Positions 37,526 through 46,276 of a stretch of DNA of 64,000 nt are shown here, in pieces. The position numbers and the translations under genes were made by a program. Numbering within the stretch: position 1 is the stretch's first letter; each line of letters begins with the position of its first letter. The DNA comes from Citrobacter koseri ATCC BAA-895. GTDB taxonomy: Bacteria; Pseudomonadota; Gammaproteobacteria; Enterobacterales; Enterobacteriaceae. Under the pieces are notes generated by a model. That model searched no databases. It was not told the origin of the DNA and worked only from the letters and a program-made list of their open reading frames with translations. The stretch is taken from the NCBI RefSeq assembly GCF_000018045.1, contig NC_009792.1, positions 2,542,001 through 2,606,000 on the forward strand, written 5' to 3'.

Positions 37526-37786
37526 TTTCTGTTCCACCTTCTTTTTACTTCGTCGTTAATTCCCGGGTAAATGCCTGAACACTTACCTGCCCTGCGCTAC
37601 AAATGCAGAAAAGCGTAGCAGGAGATCGGCAATGCATTGTGTAAAGATTCCAAATCACTCCAGTAGTATATTGTTATCGTTTAATTTTCAGTTTTAGCAG
37701 AATGCGGCAATGAGTGAAAAGTGTGATGCAAGTACGTTGTGACGTGACTCAGGCGCCTTGCCGGGCGTTCCACACGTCAGGATTTA

Positions 37787-37978
37787 TCAGCTTTTATCGG
37801 GATCTTCATAGCGCGTTTTGGCATCCATCGCTTCCTGCGCGGAAGGATGCTCGCTGATCAGTGCGTTGGGTTCGGGATAGTCGGCGCGAAGCTGGTACCA
37901 GGTCACCGTCTGACCTGGCGTTCCTTTCTCAACGGTGACGATATACGCTTCCCGGGGATAAGGCGGTTTTGTTGGCAT
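37787..37978 (-). CDS. yaiA: Small protein YaiA
   Basis: Sixty-three-residue acidic protein (MPTKPPYPREAYIVTVEKGT start), the same length as in E. coli, in the aroL-yaiA-aroM transcription unit. No known domain; the pattern EAYIVTVE then PSAQEAMDAKTRYED suggests one beta sheet and a helix. Its expression is linked to TyrR through aroL in E. coli. Confidence 0.9.
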   Translation of the reverse strand: MPTKPPYPREAYIVTVEKGTPGQTVTWYQLRADYPEPNALISEHPSAQEAMDAKTRYEDPDKS

Positions 37979-38004
37979 AGTTCTTCCTTTTTACTGGATG
38001 AACT

Positions 38005-38550
38005 TTAATTATAGACGCCGCCCTGCAATCGTTGCGCCGTCTGCGACAACGCCGCAAGAATTTCAGAAACAACCTGGTCAGGGGCATGGCTCGCATCGAT
38101 GATGTAATGCGCGGCTTCACGATACAGCGCGTCGCGCTGTTCGAGCACTTCCTGCACCTCTTCACTTAAGGGCTTGCCGGTTAGCGTCGGGCGCAGTCCC
38201 TCTTCTGGCGCGGCCTCCAGCCGGTTCACCAGCGTGGACACTGGCGCGCTTAAATAAATCACAATGCCATTTTCGCGCATATAGCGACGATTGTATTCGG
38301 TGAGGATGATCCCTCCCCCCGTCGCAACCACCGTTGACGGCGCGGTAACCGCCTTCAGCGCTGCTGTTTCTCTGGCGCGAAAGCTGTCCCACCCTTCCCG
38401 GTCAACAATTTCCGCAACCGTCATCTGGACGTGCGATTGCAACCACCGATCGGTATCAACAAACTGGAAATCCACTGCCTGCGCAAGCGCCATACCGGTT
38501 GTTGTTTTACCACAGCCGCGAGGGCCAACAAGAAAGAGAGGTTGCGTCAT
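38005..38550 (-). CDS. aroL: Shikimate kinase 2
   Basis: ATP-dependent phosphorylation of shikimate, fifth step of the chorismate pathway. Start at 38550 (MTQPLFLVGPRGCGKTT) gives 181 residues, seven more than E. coli through a different C-terminal tail (about QTAQRLQGGVYN). Walker A GPRGCGKTT, shikimate-binding GGGIIL and RETAAL, and lid RPTLTGKPL are present. Upstream lie TrpR- and TyrR-operator-like sequences and a promoter. yaiA begins 26 bp downstream. Confidence 0.96.
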   Translation of the reverse strand: MTQPLFLVGPRGCGKTTTGMALAQAVDFQFVDTDRWLQSHVQMTVAEIVDREGWDSFRARETAALKAVTAPSTVVATGGGIILTEYNRRYMRENGIVIYLSAPVSTLVNRLEAAPEEGLRPTLTGKPLSEEVQEVLEQRDALYREAAHYIIDASHAPDQVVSEILAALSQTAQRLQGGVYN

Positions 38551-38607
38551 AGCGGGCTTTCCCCAGAGAGCCGCAAAGGTGCGGGATCTGATGTCATCAA
38601 AGTAATA

Positions 38608-38636
38608 ATCATACCACCAAACTAGTACATCGTTAA
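38608..38636 (-). promoter_or_regulatory. aroL promoter with overlapping TrpR-operator-like site
   Basis: Minus strand: TTAACG (38631-38636), 17 bp, TATGAT (38608-38613). The spacer contains GTACTAGTTTGGTGG, matching the TrpR operator half (ACTAGT core) that overlaps the E. coli aroL promoter. Assignment uses remembered E. coli sequence. Confidence 0.65.
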
Positions 38637-38637
38637 A

Positions 38638-38655
38638 TGTAAATAAATCATTCCA
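38638..38655 (-). promoter_or_regulatory. Weak TyrR box upstream of aroL
   Basis: TGTAAA-TAAATC-ATTCCA read on the plus strand fits the TGTAAA-N6-TTTACA pattern in its left half and partly in the right. It overlaps the upstream edge of the aroL minus-35. Confidence 0.5.
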
Positions 38656-38712
38656 CAAAAACCGTGAAAGATTGTACGCGCTTACTATAACAAGAAATCA
38701 TCAGCAGCAAAG

Positions 38713-38730
38713 TGTAAAAATAACATTACA
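38713..38730 (-). promoter_or_regulatory. Strong TyrR box upstream of aroL
   Basis: TGTAAA-AATAAC-ATTACA: 11 of 12 arm positions match the TyrR consensus TGTAAAN6TTTACA. It lies immediately after the yaiI stop codon. Confidence 0.7.
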
Positions 38731-38731
38731 T

Positions 38732-39190
38732 TTAGCGCGTTCTGCGCTGGACTTCCAGCCACCACTTATCCAGCTCGGCGGCGAAATGCTGGCGATCGCG
38801 CGGAGAAAGGCTGTCCGGCCCGCCCGTCTGAATCCCGCTGGCGCGCAGGGTATCCATAAAATCACGCATTGTCAGGCGTTCGCGGATCGTTGACTCCGTA
38901 TAGCGTTCACCGCGTGGATTCAGCGCCGCCGCCCCTTTTTCCAGCACTTCAGAGGCCAGCGGGATATCCGCCGTAATGACCAAATCTCCGGCTTCGCACT
39001 GACGCACAATCTCGTTGTCAGCGACATCAAATCCGGCGGGTACGCGCAGTGTGCGGATAAAACGCGAAGGCGGTACGCGTAAATTCTGGTTTGCCACCAG
39101 AATAAGCGGCATCTGCATACGTTCAGACGCACGGTACAGAATCTCTTTAATCACATTCGGACACGCATCCGCATCCACCCATATTGTCAT
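38732..39190 (-). CDS. yaiI: UPF0178 family protein YaiI
   Basis: PIN-like NYN-fold protein of 152 residues, same as E. coli. The conserved start [18 protein letters not shown] has the acidic residues DADAC expected for this fold, and [21 protein letters not shown] holds another acidic cluster (two halves: [21 protein letters not shown]). Nuclease activity has not been shown to my knowledge. It is divergent from proC. Confidence 0.93.
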
Positions 39191-39328
39191 AACCGCTCCA
39201 GGCTCATGTGCAATCGTCTATTGTCTCGTGCTTTTGTCTTCCGTCAAAGTGCTGTTTCTCCTTCATGAGACTTTCAATCCACGTTAAGCTAATAACCCCA
39301 ACTAAAAATACGCATAGGGAGTGACGAA

Positions 39329-40138
39329 ATGGAGAAGAAAATCGGTTTTATCGGTTGCGGTAATATGGGAAAAGCCATTCTGGGCGGCCTGATTGCCAGC
39401 GGTCAGGTTCTCCCCGGGCAAACCTGGGTCTATACCCCGTCCCCGGATAACGTCGCCGCGCTGCACGATCGGTACGGCATCAATGCGGCGCAGAGTGCGC
39501 AGGACGTCGCGCAGGTTGCGGATATCGTTTTCGGCGCCGTGAAGCCGGGCATCATGATTAAAGTGCTGAGCGAAATCAGCTCCAGCCTGAACAAGGACTC
39601 ATTAGTCGTCTCTATCGCTGCGGGGGTCACGCTCGATCAGCTGGCGCGCGCGCTGGGGCACGATCGCAAAATTGTTCGCGCGATGCCAAACACGCCGTCT
39701 TTAGTCAACGCGGGCATGACCTCCATAACGCCAAATGCGCTGGTCACGCCGGAAGATACCGCTGACGTGCTGAACATTTTCCGCTGCTTTGGCGAAGCGG
39801 AAGTGATTGCCGAGTCGATGATCCACCCCGTCGTTGGGGTCAGCGGTTCCGCTCCGGCTTATGTCTTCATGTTTATTGAGGCGATGGCCGATGCCGCAGT
39901 GCTGGGCGGAATGCCTCGCGCGCAGGCCTATAAATTCGCCGCGCAGGCCGTAATGGGCTCCGCCAAAATGGTGCTCGAAACGGGTAAACATCCGGGTGAA
40001 CTGAAAGATATGGTGTGCTCGCCTGGCGGGACGACCATTGAAGCCGTTCGGGTGCTGGAGGAGCGAGGGTTCCGGGCGTCGATTATCGAAGCGATGGCGA
40101 AGTGTATGGAAAAATCAGAGAAACTCAGTAAGTCCTGA
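39329..40138 (+). CDS. proC: Pyrroline-5-carboxylate reductase
   Basis: NADPH-dependent last step of proline synthesis; 269 residues as in E. coli. N-terminal Rossmann motif GFIGCGNMGKAI (residues 7-18) and the ProC signature SPGGTTIEAVRVLEERGFR (near residue 228-246). Monocistronic, divergent from yaiI and convergent with dgcC. Confidence 0.98.
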   Translation: MEKKIGFIGCGNMGKAILGGLIASGQVLPGQTWVYTPSPDNVAALHDRYGINAAQSAQDVAQVADIVFGAVKPGIMIKVLSEISSSLNKDSLVVSIAAGVTLDQLARALGHDRKIVRAMPNTPSLVNAGMTSITPNALVTPEDTADVLNIFRCFGEAEVIAESMIHPVVGVSGSAPAYVFMFIEAMADAAVLGGMPRAQAYKFAAQAVMGSAKMVLETGKHPGELKDMVCSPGGTTIEAVRVLEERGFRASIIEAMAKCMEKSEKLSKS

Positions 40139-40153
40139 GCCAGTTGCCGGACG

Positions 40154-41251
40154 TCAGGCCGCCACTTCGGTACGGTTACGTCCGGCGTTCTTTGCTTTAT
40201 AAAGCGCCATATCCGCCGATTTCAGCCATTCCCGGTAGTGTCCGATTTGCGTGGTCAATGGCGCAACGCCCACGCTGATGCGCAAAATAACCTGTGGCGC
40301 GCACGGCAGGCGTAACGCGTTTAATCGCTCATGAACCCGCGACATCGCGGCAATCGCGTTATCCGCTGGCGTACCGCACATGATCACCGCAAACTCGTCG
40401 CCGCCAAAACGTCCTATCACATCGCTGCCGCGCAGCGTCATCTGCAACTGGCGCGTCAGGGCAATGATCGCCTCATCTCCGACATCGTGCCCCCAGGTAT
40501 CGTTAATGCTCTTAAAGTGATCGATATCGATGATGAGCAACGTGGCGTCCCGGTGGTAGCGGCGACAGTTATCAAATTCATTACGCAACAATATTTCCCA
40601 GTGACGCCGGTTATAGACCCCGGTCATGCCATCCCGCATGCTCATCACCTGTAGCCTGCGTTTATGTTCCGCCAGCTTAGTCGCCGTCTGGTAACTCACC
40701 CAGGCAAACAGCAAGGGATAAATCACAATCACCGGCAGGGAGAACCACCACTCCAGCGGCGCGCTGCGAAAAGCCACGGTAATTCCGGTCAGCTGTAACG
40801 TCACCAGACATGACACAACCATTAACACCATACCGGCAATAAAGAGCCGCAGCCCTCCCGCGCCCATCAAATTCATACACATCATCATCAGCAGAGCCGT
40901 GGAGGGCAGCACGTTGACGCCCATCACCCCAACCCAGACGCCAGCAAGAATGGCGTCCGCCTTTAAGTTGTATATTTCCCGGCTTAAGGGATCGATGGCT
41001 TTACTCGCCAGTTGCCACGCCAGGTGCGGCCAGACGAAAGACCAGCCGACCAGAAACAACCACCATCCTCCCGCAATCGGTTGTGAAGCCAGTACGGCGG
41101 CGATCGGGAGAAACATCCATCCCAGTCCTACCGCACGCGGCAGTCTCACCCGCCTGGCGAATCGCAGCCCGGAGCGTTGATGGTCATTTTGAGGAGAGTG
41201 AGGTGGCTCACTCTGTGCGACCGCTTTTTTGTAAAAGTTTTCATCATTCAT
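40154..41251 (-). CDS. dgcC: Diguanylate cyclase DgcC (AdrA/YaiC)
   Basis: Makes c-di-GMP that activates cellulose synthase; CsgD target in E. coli and Salmonella. N-terminal MASE2 membrane domain (about residues 25-195) with several helices, then a GGDEF domain with intact RFGGDEF and the RxxD inhibitory site (RGSD) five residues before it. From ATG 41251 the protein has 365 residues; E. coli DgcC, as I recall, starts five codons earlier, but here an extra A in the upstream A run puts that ATG out of frame. Confidence 0.95.
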   Translation of the reverse strand: MNDENFYKKAVAQSEPPHSPQNDHQRSGLRFARRVRLPRAVGLGWMFLPIAAVLASQPIAGGWWLFLVGWSFVWPHLAWQLASKAIDPLSREIYNLKADAILAGVWVGVMGVNVLPSTALLMMMCMNLMGAGGLRLFIAGMVLMVVSCLVTLQLTGITVAFRSAPLEWWFSLPVIVIYPLLFAWVSYQTATKLAEHKRRLQVMSMRDGMTGVYNRRHWEILLRNEFDNCRRYHRDATLLIIDIDHFKSINDTWGHDVGDEAIIALTRQLQMTLRGSDVIGRFGGDEFAVIMCGTPADNAIAAMSRVHERLNALRLPCAPQVILRISVGVAPLTTQIGHYREWLKSADMALYKAKNAGRNRTEVAA

Positions 41252-41324
41252 TATTTTTTGGGAACATTCTGAAACAATTTTCCCAAATTATAGAGAGGGG
41301 GATTGTGAAGGAAGTATGAAATTT

Positions 41325-41352
41325 CGGGTGAGTGATTTTCTCAGCTCACCCG
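41325..41352 (-). terminator. Hairpin after psiF
   Basis: CGGGTGAG and CTCACCCG arms (41325-41332, 41345-41352) with a 12-base loop, directly after the psiF stop; followed on the minus strand by AAATTTC, so a weak intrinsic terminator at best. Confidence 0.5.
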
Positions 41353-41358
41353 TTAGCA

Positions 41359-41679
41359 CTATGCGGATTTTTTCAGACAGGCACTCATAAACTTGCTGCG
41401 ATCGTCGCCTTTCAGCGACTGGTCCGTCGCCTGCTGGTTGCACTCACGCATTCTCTGTTGCTGCGGCGTCAGGCTTTTCTCACCAGGGGCGGATTTACTG
41501 TTTTTCAGGCAATCGCTCATGTAGGTCTTACGCGCATCCCCTTTTAACGCCTGCGCCGTCGCCTGCTGATTGCAGCTCGTCATACGCTGTTGTTGCGGGG
41601 TTAATGTCTTCTCGGCAGCGCCGACGGCGGTTAAAAAAACCAGCCCAAACAGCAGGGTAACCAGTAATGTTATTTTCAT
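41359..41679 (-). CDS. psiF: Phosphate starvation-inducible protein PsiF
   Basis: Small exported protein of unknown function, cotranscribed with phoA under PhoB control in E. coli. 106 residues with a signal peptide (MKITLLVTLLFGLVFLTAVGA) and two near-identical tandem repeats of about 38 residues, each starting LTPQQQRM and containing CNQQAT...LKGD and one further Cys in DCLKNS or ACLKKS. The four conserved cysteines suggest two disulfides in the periplasm. Confidence 0.95.
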   Translation of the reverse strand: MKITLLVTLLFGLVFLTAVGAAEKTLTPQQQRMTSCNQQATAQALKGDARKTYMSDCLKNSKSAPGEKSLTPQQQRMRECNQQATDQSLKGDDRSKFMSACLKKSA

Positions 41680-41787
41680 AGCACCATCCTTCTGTGAGTG
41701 TTGACACTACACGTCATCCTTCTGGTTACGTGCGCCGTAACCGAAGGAGGCTAACTCTAAGTCTGGCTGCTGACGACGAAAATACCA

Positions 41788-41814
41788 CCTGACGGCAAAA
41801 GTATTGCCGTCAGG
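41788..41814 (-). terminator. Perfect hairpin between phoA and psiF
   Basis: CCTGACGGCAA pairs with TTGCCGTCAGG over a five-base loop, just downstream of the phoA stop. No T run follows, so it is more likely an mRNA-stabilising or partial-termination element within the phoA-psiF unit. Confidence 0.6.
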
Positions 41815-41821
41815 AGTCCGT

Positions 41822-43237
41822 TTACTTCAGTCCCAACGCCGCTTTCATGGTGTAGAACAGATCGGTCTGGTCCGTTAATCCGACGACATTCGCCGCATGC
41901 GGGCCGTATGCGGCAATGCGCAACTGGCTGCCGGTATGTTCCTGCGACTCCTCTTCCGAGTTGCCGTAGCTGATGACCATCACCGCGCCATCTTTGGTAT
42001 TTAACGCCTGCGTCAGTCCCGGCGCTTTGCTTTCCGGCGCGATAATCTGGCTGGAATGCGCATGATCGGCAGTCACCACAACCAGGGTATTGCCCTCTTT
42101 TTTAGCGAATGCGAGCGCACGCTGTACGGCTTCGTCCAGATCGACCGTTTCACCAATCTGCCCGCATGGGTTGGCGGCGTGATCCTGTTTATCGATAGAC
42201 GCGCCTTCAACCTGCAAGAAGAAACCTTTTTCATTCTTACTCAACAGCTCAATCGCTTTGTCCGTCATTTGCGCCAGCGTAGGCACGGTATCATCGCGCT
42301 GCGGGTTTGCCTTGCAGGTCACCGCAGGTTGTTCAAGGTTGCCGTGATAAGAGGCTTTCGGGCCTTCCCAGCGAACCGGCATGTTGCCGTCGGAGAACAA
42401 GCCCAGCAGCGGCTTATCCTGATTTGCCGCCGTTACCGCCTTCAGCGAGTCGGCATCGTTCACCAGCTGATATCCCCGCGCCAGCGCCTGCTCACGCAGC
42501 GTTTTCCCCTGCCATTCGCCTGCTGTCGCCATTTCAGCAAAGGTGGCCGCGCCGCCACCAAGCGTAACGTCCGCCCGCGTATTCAGCAGTTGCTCGGTGA
42601 TCGACCCTTTTCCACCCTTCTCCAGCGCGTTTGTCGGGCAAAGAGTGCTGGTAAGGTTGGGGCCGTAGCATTTGCGTGAGGTTACATGGGAGACTAACGC
42701 GGCGGGTGTCGCATCCTGTAATTCTGCGGTCGAGACGTTGCCCGTCGCCAGACCTGCCGCTTTGGCCATCTCCAGGATCGTGGTGTGATCTTTTTCGTGG
42801 ATATCGACGCCTAACGCGCCGTTATAGGTTTTAACTCCCGTCGACCACGCCGTTGCCGACGCGGCGGAGTCTGTGACGTAATCCGGTTTACCCGTTTCTT
42901 TATCCAGCGCGTAATGGGTGTATTGCCCGGTCAACGGTAAAGCATCAATTCCTTTAAAAAAGCCGCCGGCCCCTTGCGCATAATTTCGCGCCGCAGTGAT
43001 TTCAGAATCACCCATACCGTCGCCAATCAGCAGGATAATATTTTTGGCCGGTTTATCGCTCAGCGAATCTCGCAGCGCCGCCGTTTGATCGCCCGCTAAT
43101 CGGCGCGCCCCGCCCGGCGTGGTAATATCTCCCTGTGCGGCACGATTATCCAGCACCGTCATCGTGGACGTCCTGGCATGCGTAATGGGGGTAAACAGCA
43201 GAGGTAACAGGGCAATAGCAATAGCGCTTTGTTTCAC
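41822..43237 (-). CDS. phoA: Alkaline phosphatase PhoA
   Basis: Periplasmic zinc/magnesium phosphomonoesterase, hallmark of the Pho regulon. 471 residues beginning with a GTG start, as in E. coli, and signal peptide MKQSAIAIALLPLLFTPITHA (cut as 10+11 residues here for reading: MKQSAIAIAL, LPLLFTPITHA). Nucleophile Ser124 lies in VTDSAASATAW; metal ligands IGDGMGDSE, VTADHAHSSQ and EHTGSQ are intact. Its 5' leader is long because a shrunken dispersed repeat separates the start codon from the promoter. Confidence 0.98.
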   Translation of the reverse strand: MKQSAIAIALLPLLFTPITHARTSTMTVLDNRAAQGDITTPGGARRLAGDQTAALRDSLSDKPAKNIILLIGDGMGDSEITAARNYAQGAGGFFKGIDALPLTGQYTHYALDKETGKPDYVTDSAASATAWSTGVKTYNGALGVDIHEKDHTTILEMAKAAGLATGNVSTAELQDATPAALVSHVTSRKCYGPNLTSTLCPTNALEKGGKGSITEQLLNTRADVTLGGGAATFAEMATAGEWQGKTLREQALARGYQLVNDADSLKAVTAANQDKPLLGLFSDGNMPVRWEGPKASYHGNLEQPAVTCKANPQRDDTVPTLAQMTDKAIELLSKNEKGFFLQVEGASIDKQDHAANPCGQIGETVDLDEAVQRALAFAKKEGNTLVVVTADHAHSSQIIAPESKAPGLTQALNTKDGAVMVISYGNSEEESQEHTGSQLRIAAYGPHAANVVGLTDQTDLFYTMKAALGLK

Positions 43238-43256
43238 TTTATTTTCTCCATGTGCC

Positions 43257-43319
43257 TACCCTAAATAATTCGGGTTACAGAAAGCCAATGCATATGCAAC
43301 CTGAAGTACAACGGGTATA
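43257..43319. repeat. Internally deleted dispersed repeat in the phoA leader
   Basis: Left end taccctaaataattcggg and right end gcaacctgaagtacaacgg match the two ends of the same enterobacterial repeat seen upstream of acpH, but the middle 80 bp or so is missing (cagaaag joins ccaatgcatat). It lies between the phoA minus-10 and the start codon. Confidence 0.65.
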
Positions 43320-43344
43320 AATACAGTAAAATAAAAACAAAGCG

Positions 43345-43378
43345 ACTATAGGTAACTGACGTGACAAGGTTATGACAG
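43345..43378 (-). promoter_or_regulatory. phoA promoter with Pho box
   Basis: Minus strand: CTGTCATAACCTTGTCAC (43361-43378) is a Pho box close to the E. coli phoA site, followed by minus-10 TATAGT (43345-43350). Transcription would start near 43338, about 100 nt before the GTG. Confidence 0.85.
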
Positions 43379-43396
43379 TGTTTACTCTGAATACGA

Positions 43397-43657
43397 TCAG
43401 CTACGAGGATGCCTCAGTAACTTTTTTACATACTGGCGCAGCAATTCCGTATCGTAATCTGGAACGCTGGCATCCGGCTTTACGCCGTCGAGCGCATCCT
43501 CAACCTGATGAATGAGCTTCTGCTGCTCATTTTGCGCCATATTACGCAGCATCGCCGTGACAATAATCTCTAACGCTTCTACCTGAGCAACCAGTTCTTT
43601 CGACTCTTCTTCTTTTTGGGCGAGCCTCAGCAACAACTCTGAAATGAGATTTTTCAT
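43397..43657 (-). CDS. iraP: Anti-adaptor IraP
   Basis: Binds RssB and so prevents ClpXP from degrading sigma-S during phosphate starvation. 86 residues as in E. coli, with an N-terminal coiled-coil helix (LLLRLAQKEEESKELVAQVEALE) of which the heptad pattern is clear over about residues 8-40 (LAQKEEESKELVAQV core). Its placement next to phoA, upstream of the Pho box on the same strand, is conserved. Confidence 0.94.
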   Translation of the reverse strand: MKNLISELLLRLAQKEEESKELVAQVEALEIIVTAMLRNMAQNEQQKLIHQVEDALDGVKPDASVPDYDTELLRQYVKKLLRHPRS

Positions 43658-43887
43658 GACCGTATTTCCTTATCCGAGGAATGCTGACGTTATCATTATG
43701 GTTCACGACTGCCTAGAGGGTAAAAGTAGTATTTTTATGATAAAGGAAAGACTTTCTGTAAATAATGCGCTGACAAAATGGAGCGAAACGTTTCTCGCGA
43801 GAAAATAATTCAACCGTAAAAAATCAGGGTATAAATAGTCACGCCATTACATAAATTAAAGTTATGGTAAATACGCCAGAATTTAAC

Positions 43888-44880
43888 TTAAAGCGTATCG
43901 CCATAATATATTTGATATCCCAGATTGACCCTGTCCAGCGTCTCTTTTCCGCCCAGACGTTTAATCAGCATATCTGCGGCTACGCTTCCCATATCGTAGC
44001 GGGGGGTAATCACGCTCGCTATTTTTTGCAAACGTGCGCGGCCGATTTCCAGGCCATGAAATCCGGCAATAGCAACCTGTTGCGGAACGGGGATCTGCTG
44101 CGACTGACACTCCAGCAGCGCGCCAACGGCTAAGTCGTCATTGGTGCAAAAAATCGCGTTAATATCCGGTCTGTCGCGCATCGTCTGCAAAAACAACTGA
44201 CGACCTAAGGCCAGTGACGAAATGGCTTTTGGCACCACATGGTAAGGCTGTAACCCCTGTTCGTTCAGCGCACGCTCAACGCCGCGATAGCGACTGACAT
44301 CACGCGGGTCGTCCATTGAGCCGAAAAACGCCACAGCGCGTTTTCCCGCCTCCAGAAACGCCTGAGTCATATCCCACGCGGCTTTTTCGTTATCAATACC
44401 AACCTGCATATCCAGACAATGCTCGGTGATATCCATTAACTCCGCCACGGGGATACCGCTGGCGCGCACATACTGCACCATACGTTCAGTATGTTGTTTT
44501 CCGGTCAGAATCAGCGCATCAATGTTGTAGGAGAGCAGGTTAAGCACTTCGCGCTCTTCCCGCTCCGGGTCATATTCATAGTTAGCGATCAGCGTCTGGT
44601 ATTGGTGAGCGGAAGTCACCGACTCAATCCCCGCCAGGACATCGGCAAAAATCTGGTTGCGAAAGGAGGGAATCAGCACCCCGATCGTTTTACTGCGCGC
44701 ATTAAGCAAAATCTCGGGGGCGCGATTGGGAATATAATTATTCTCCTCCATGATCTTCGAAATCAGCTCGCGGCTACGCTGCGAGACCTGATTGGGATCG
44801 CGAAGATAACGGCTTACCGTCATCTTATTTAGCCCAGCCAGCGTGGCGATATCCTGCAAGGTCATCCGATTGTTTTTCAT
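43888..44880 (-). CDS. LacI-family regulator, IdnR/GntR-like
   Basis: 330 residues from the ATG at 44880 (MKNNRMTLQDIATLAGLNKM). N-terminal LacI helix-turn-helix (about 6-30, DIATLAGLNKMTVSRYLRD) and a periplasmic-binding-type effector domain. It is very close to E. coli IdnR and GntR (shared YIPNRAPEILLNA, ANYEYD, IAGFHGLEIGR), which respond to 5-ketogluconate, idonate or gluconate. It is the last gene of the SDR-MFS-LacI operon and most likely represses or activates it through the operator at 47063. Not present in E. coli at this site. Confidence 0.88.
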   Translation of the reverse strand: MKNNRMTLQDIATLAGLNKMTVSRYLRDPNQVSQRSRELISKIMEENNYIPNRAPEILLNARSKTIGVLIPSFRNQIFADVLAGIESVTSAHQYQTLIANYEYDPEREEREVLNLLSYNIDALILTGKQHTERMVQYVRASGIPVAELMDITEHCLDMQVGIDNEKAAWDMTQAFLEAGKRAVAFFGSMDDPRDVSRYRGVERALNEQGLQPYHVVPKAISSLALGRQLFLQTMRDRPDINAIFCTNDDLAVGALLECQSQQIPVPQQVAIAGFHGLEIGRARLQKIASVITPRYDMGSVAADMLIKRLGGKETLDRVNLGYQIYYGDTL

Positions 44881-44963
44881 GAAGTTCTCTGCGAAAGACA
44901 GCGTGATCAATTCGCAGAGAACCTTAACACAGCCAGCGAGGGACTGCATCTTATCCGACCGGA

Positions 44964-46253
44964 TTAGCCCACCGCTTTCCCGGTTTGTAAGGATGTGGAC
45001 GACGGCGCCTGATTAGCGCGCACGTTATACATCAATACCACCGAGGCCAGCAGGGAAATCGCCATAAAGGTGTACGAAACGCCCGGCCCGCCCGTCAGGC
45101 CATTGAGATACCCCACCAGCCATGCGCCGAGGAATGCCCCTAACGCGCCGAAACTGTTGATTAAGCCCATCGACACGCCCGCCACATTACGCGGCAACAG
45201 TTCAGGAATTAAGGCAAAAAACGGGCCGTAAGGCGCATACATGCAGGCTGCGGCAACCACCAGCAATCCATAAGAGAGCCAGAAAGCGTTGCTCCCCAAC
45301 AGCCAGGAACATAAGAAAGCGATGGCGGCAATCAGCAGCAACGGCCAGATAAACAGCTTACGGTTTTGAAACTTATCCGATAACCACGACACGGTAAGCA
45401 TCAGACAGATCGCCGCCAGATAAGGCACGGCGGCCAGCCAGCCGACGGATACGATATCCATTTGGGCCGCTGATTTCAGGATGGATGGCATCCACATCAT
45501 GAATCCATACACGCCGATACTCCACAAAGCATGTACCGCGCACAGCATGACAACGTTACGCGAGCGCATGGCTTCCCCGTAGTTACGTACCGGTTTAATA
45601 TGGGTTTGCTCACGATCCATCGCCTGTTGCAGCGTCTCTTTTTCCTCCGCCGTCAGCCAGCTGGCATCGGCCGGTTTATCACGAACCAGCACCCACCAAC
45701 AAAATGCCCACAGTACCGCCGGGATGCCCTCAATAATGAACATCTCGCGCCATCCCCAGGCCTGAATCAGATAACCGGAGACAATCGACATCCACAACAC
45801 GGTGACCGGATTACCCAGAATCAAAAAGGTATTCGCCCGCGAGCGCTCGGTTTTCGTAAACCAGTTGCTGATATAAATCAGCATGGCTGGCATCACCGCC
45901 GCCTCAACCACGCCAAGAGTAAAACGGATCGCCATCAGCATGGGAATATTACTGACAAACCCCGTCGCGGCGGCACATATTCCCCACAGAATCAGGCTGA
46001 AAAAGATCATTTTCCGTACGCTGCGTTTAACGGCGTACAAAGCTCCCGGCACCTGAAAGAAGAAATACCCGAGGAAAAAAAGCGCGCCAATTAAGGATGC
46101 GGTTCCTTTCGTAATACCCAGATCGGTTTCAATACCTGCCGCAGCGGCAAAACCATAATTGGCGCGATCGAGATACGCTAAGCTGTAAGTAATAAAAATA
46201 ATCGGCATTAAATACCACCAGCGCCGGGCTGGTAATTTAGCAAGAGCGTTCAT
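44964..46253 (-). CDS. MFS transporter of the anion:cation symporter type
   Basis: 429 residues, 12 membrane helices, with the MFS loop YAVKRSVRKMI and the ACS-type second-half. Its resemblance to sugar-acid carriers (for example E. coli LgoT) and its place between an IdnO-like reductase and an IdnR-like regulator point to uptake of a sugar acid such as 5-ketogluconate, idonate or a relative. The true substrate is unknown. E. coli's idn operon uses the unrelated GntP-family IdnT instead. AAGGAACG precedes the ATG. Confidence 0.88.
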   Translation of the reverse strand: MNALAKLPARRWWYLMPIIFITYSLAYLDRANYGFAAAAGIETDLGITKGTASLIGALFFLGYFFFQVPGALYAVKRSVRKMIFFSLILWGICAAATGFVSNIPMLMAIRFTLGVVEAAVMPAMLIYISNWFTKTERSRANTFLILGNPVTVLWMSIVSGYLIQAWGWREMFIIEGIPAVLWAFCWWVLVRDKPADASWLTAEEKETLQQAMDREQTHIKPVRNYGEAMRSRNVVMLCAVHALWSIGVYGFMMWMPSILKSAAQMDIVSVGWLAAVPYLAAICLMLTVSWLSDKFQNRKLFIWPLLLIAAIAFLCSWLLGSNAFWLSYGLLVVAAACMYAPYGPFFALIPELLPRNVAGVSMGLINSFGALGAFLGAWLVGYLNGLTGGPGVSYTFMAISLLASVVLMYNVRANQAPSSTSLQTGKAVG

Positions 46254-46276
46254 ACACGTTCCTTTTGATAATGAGT

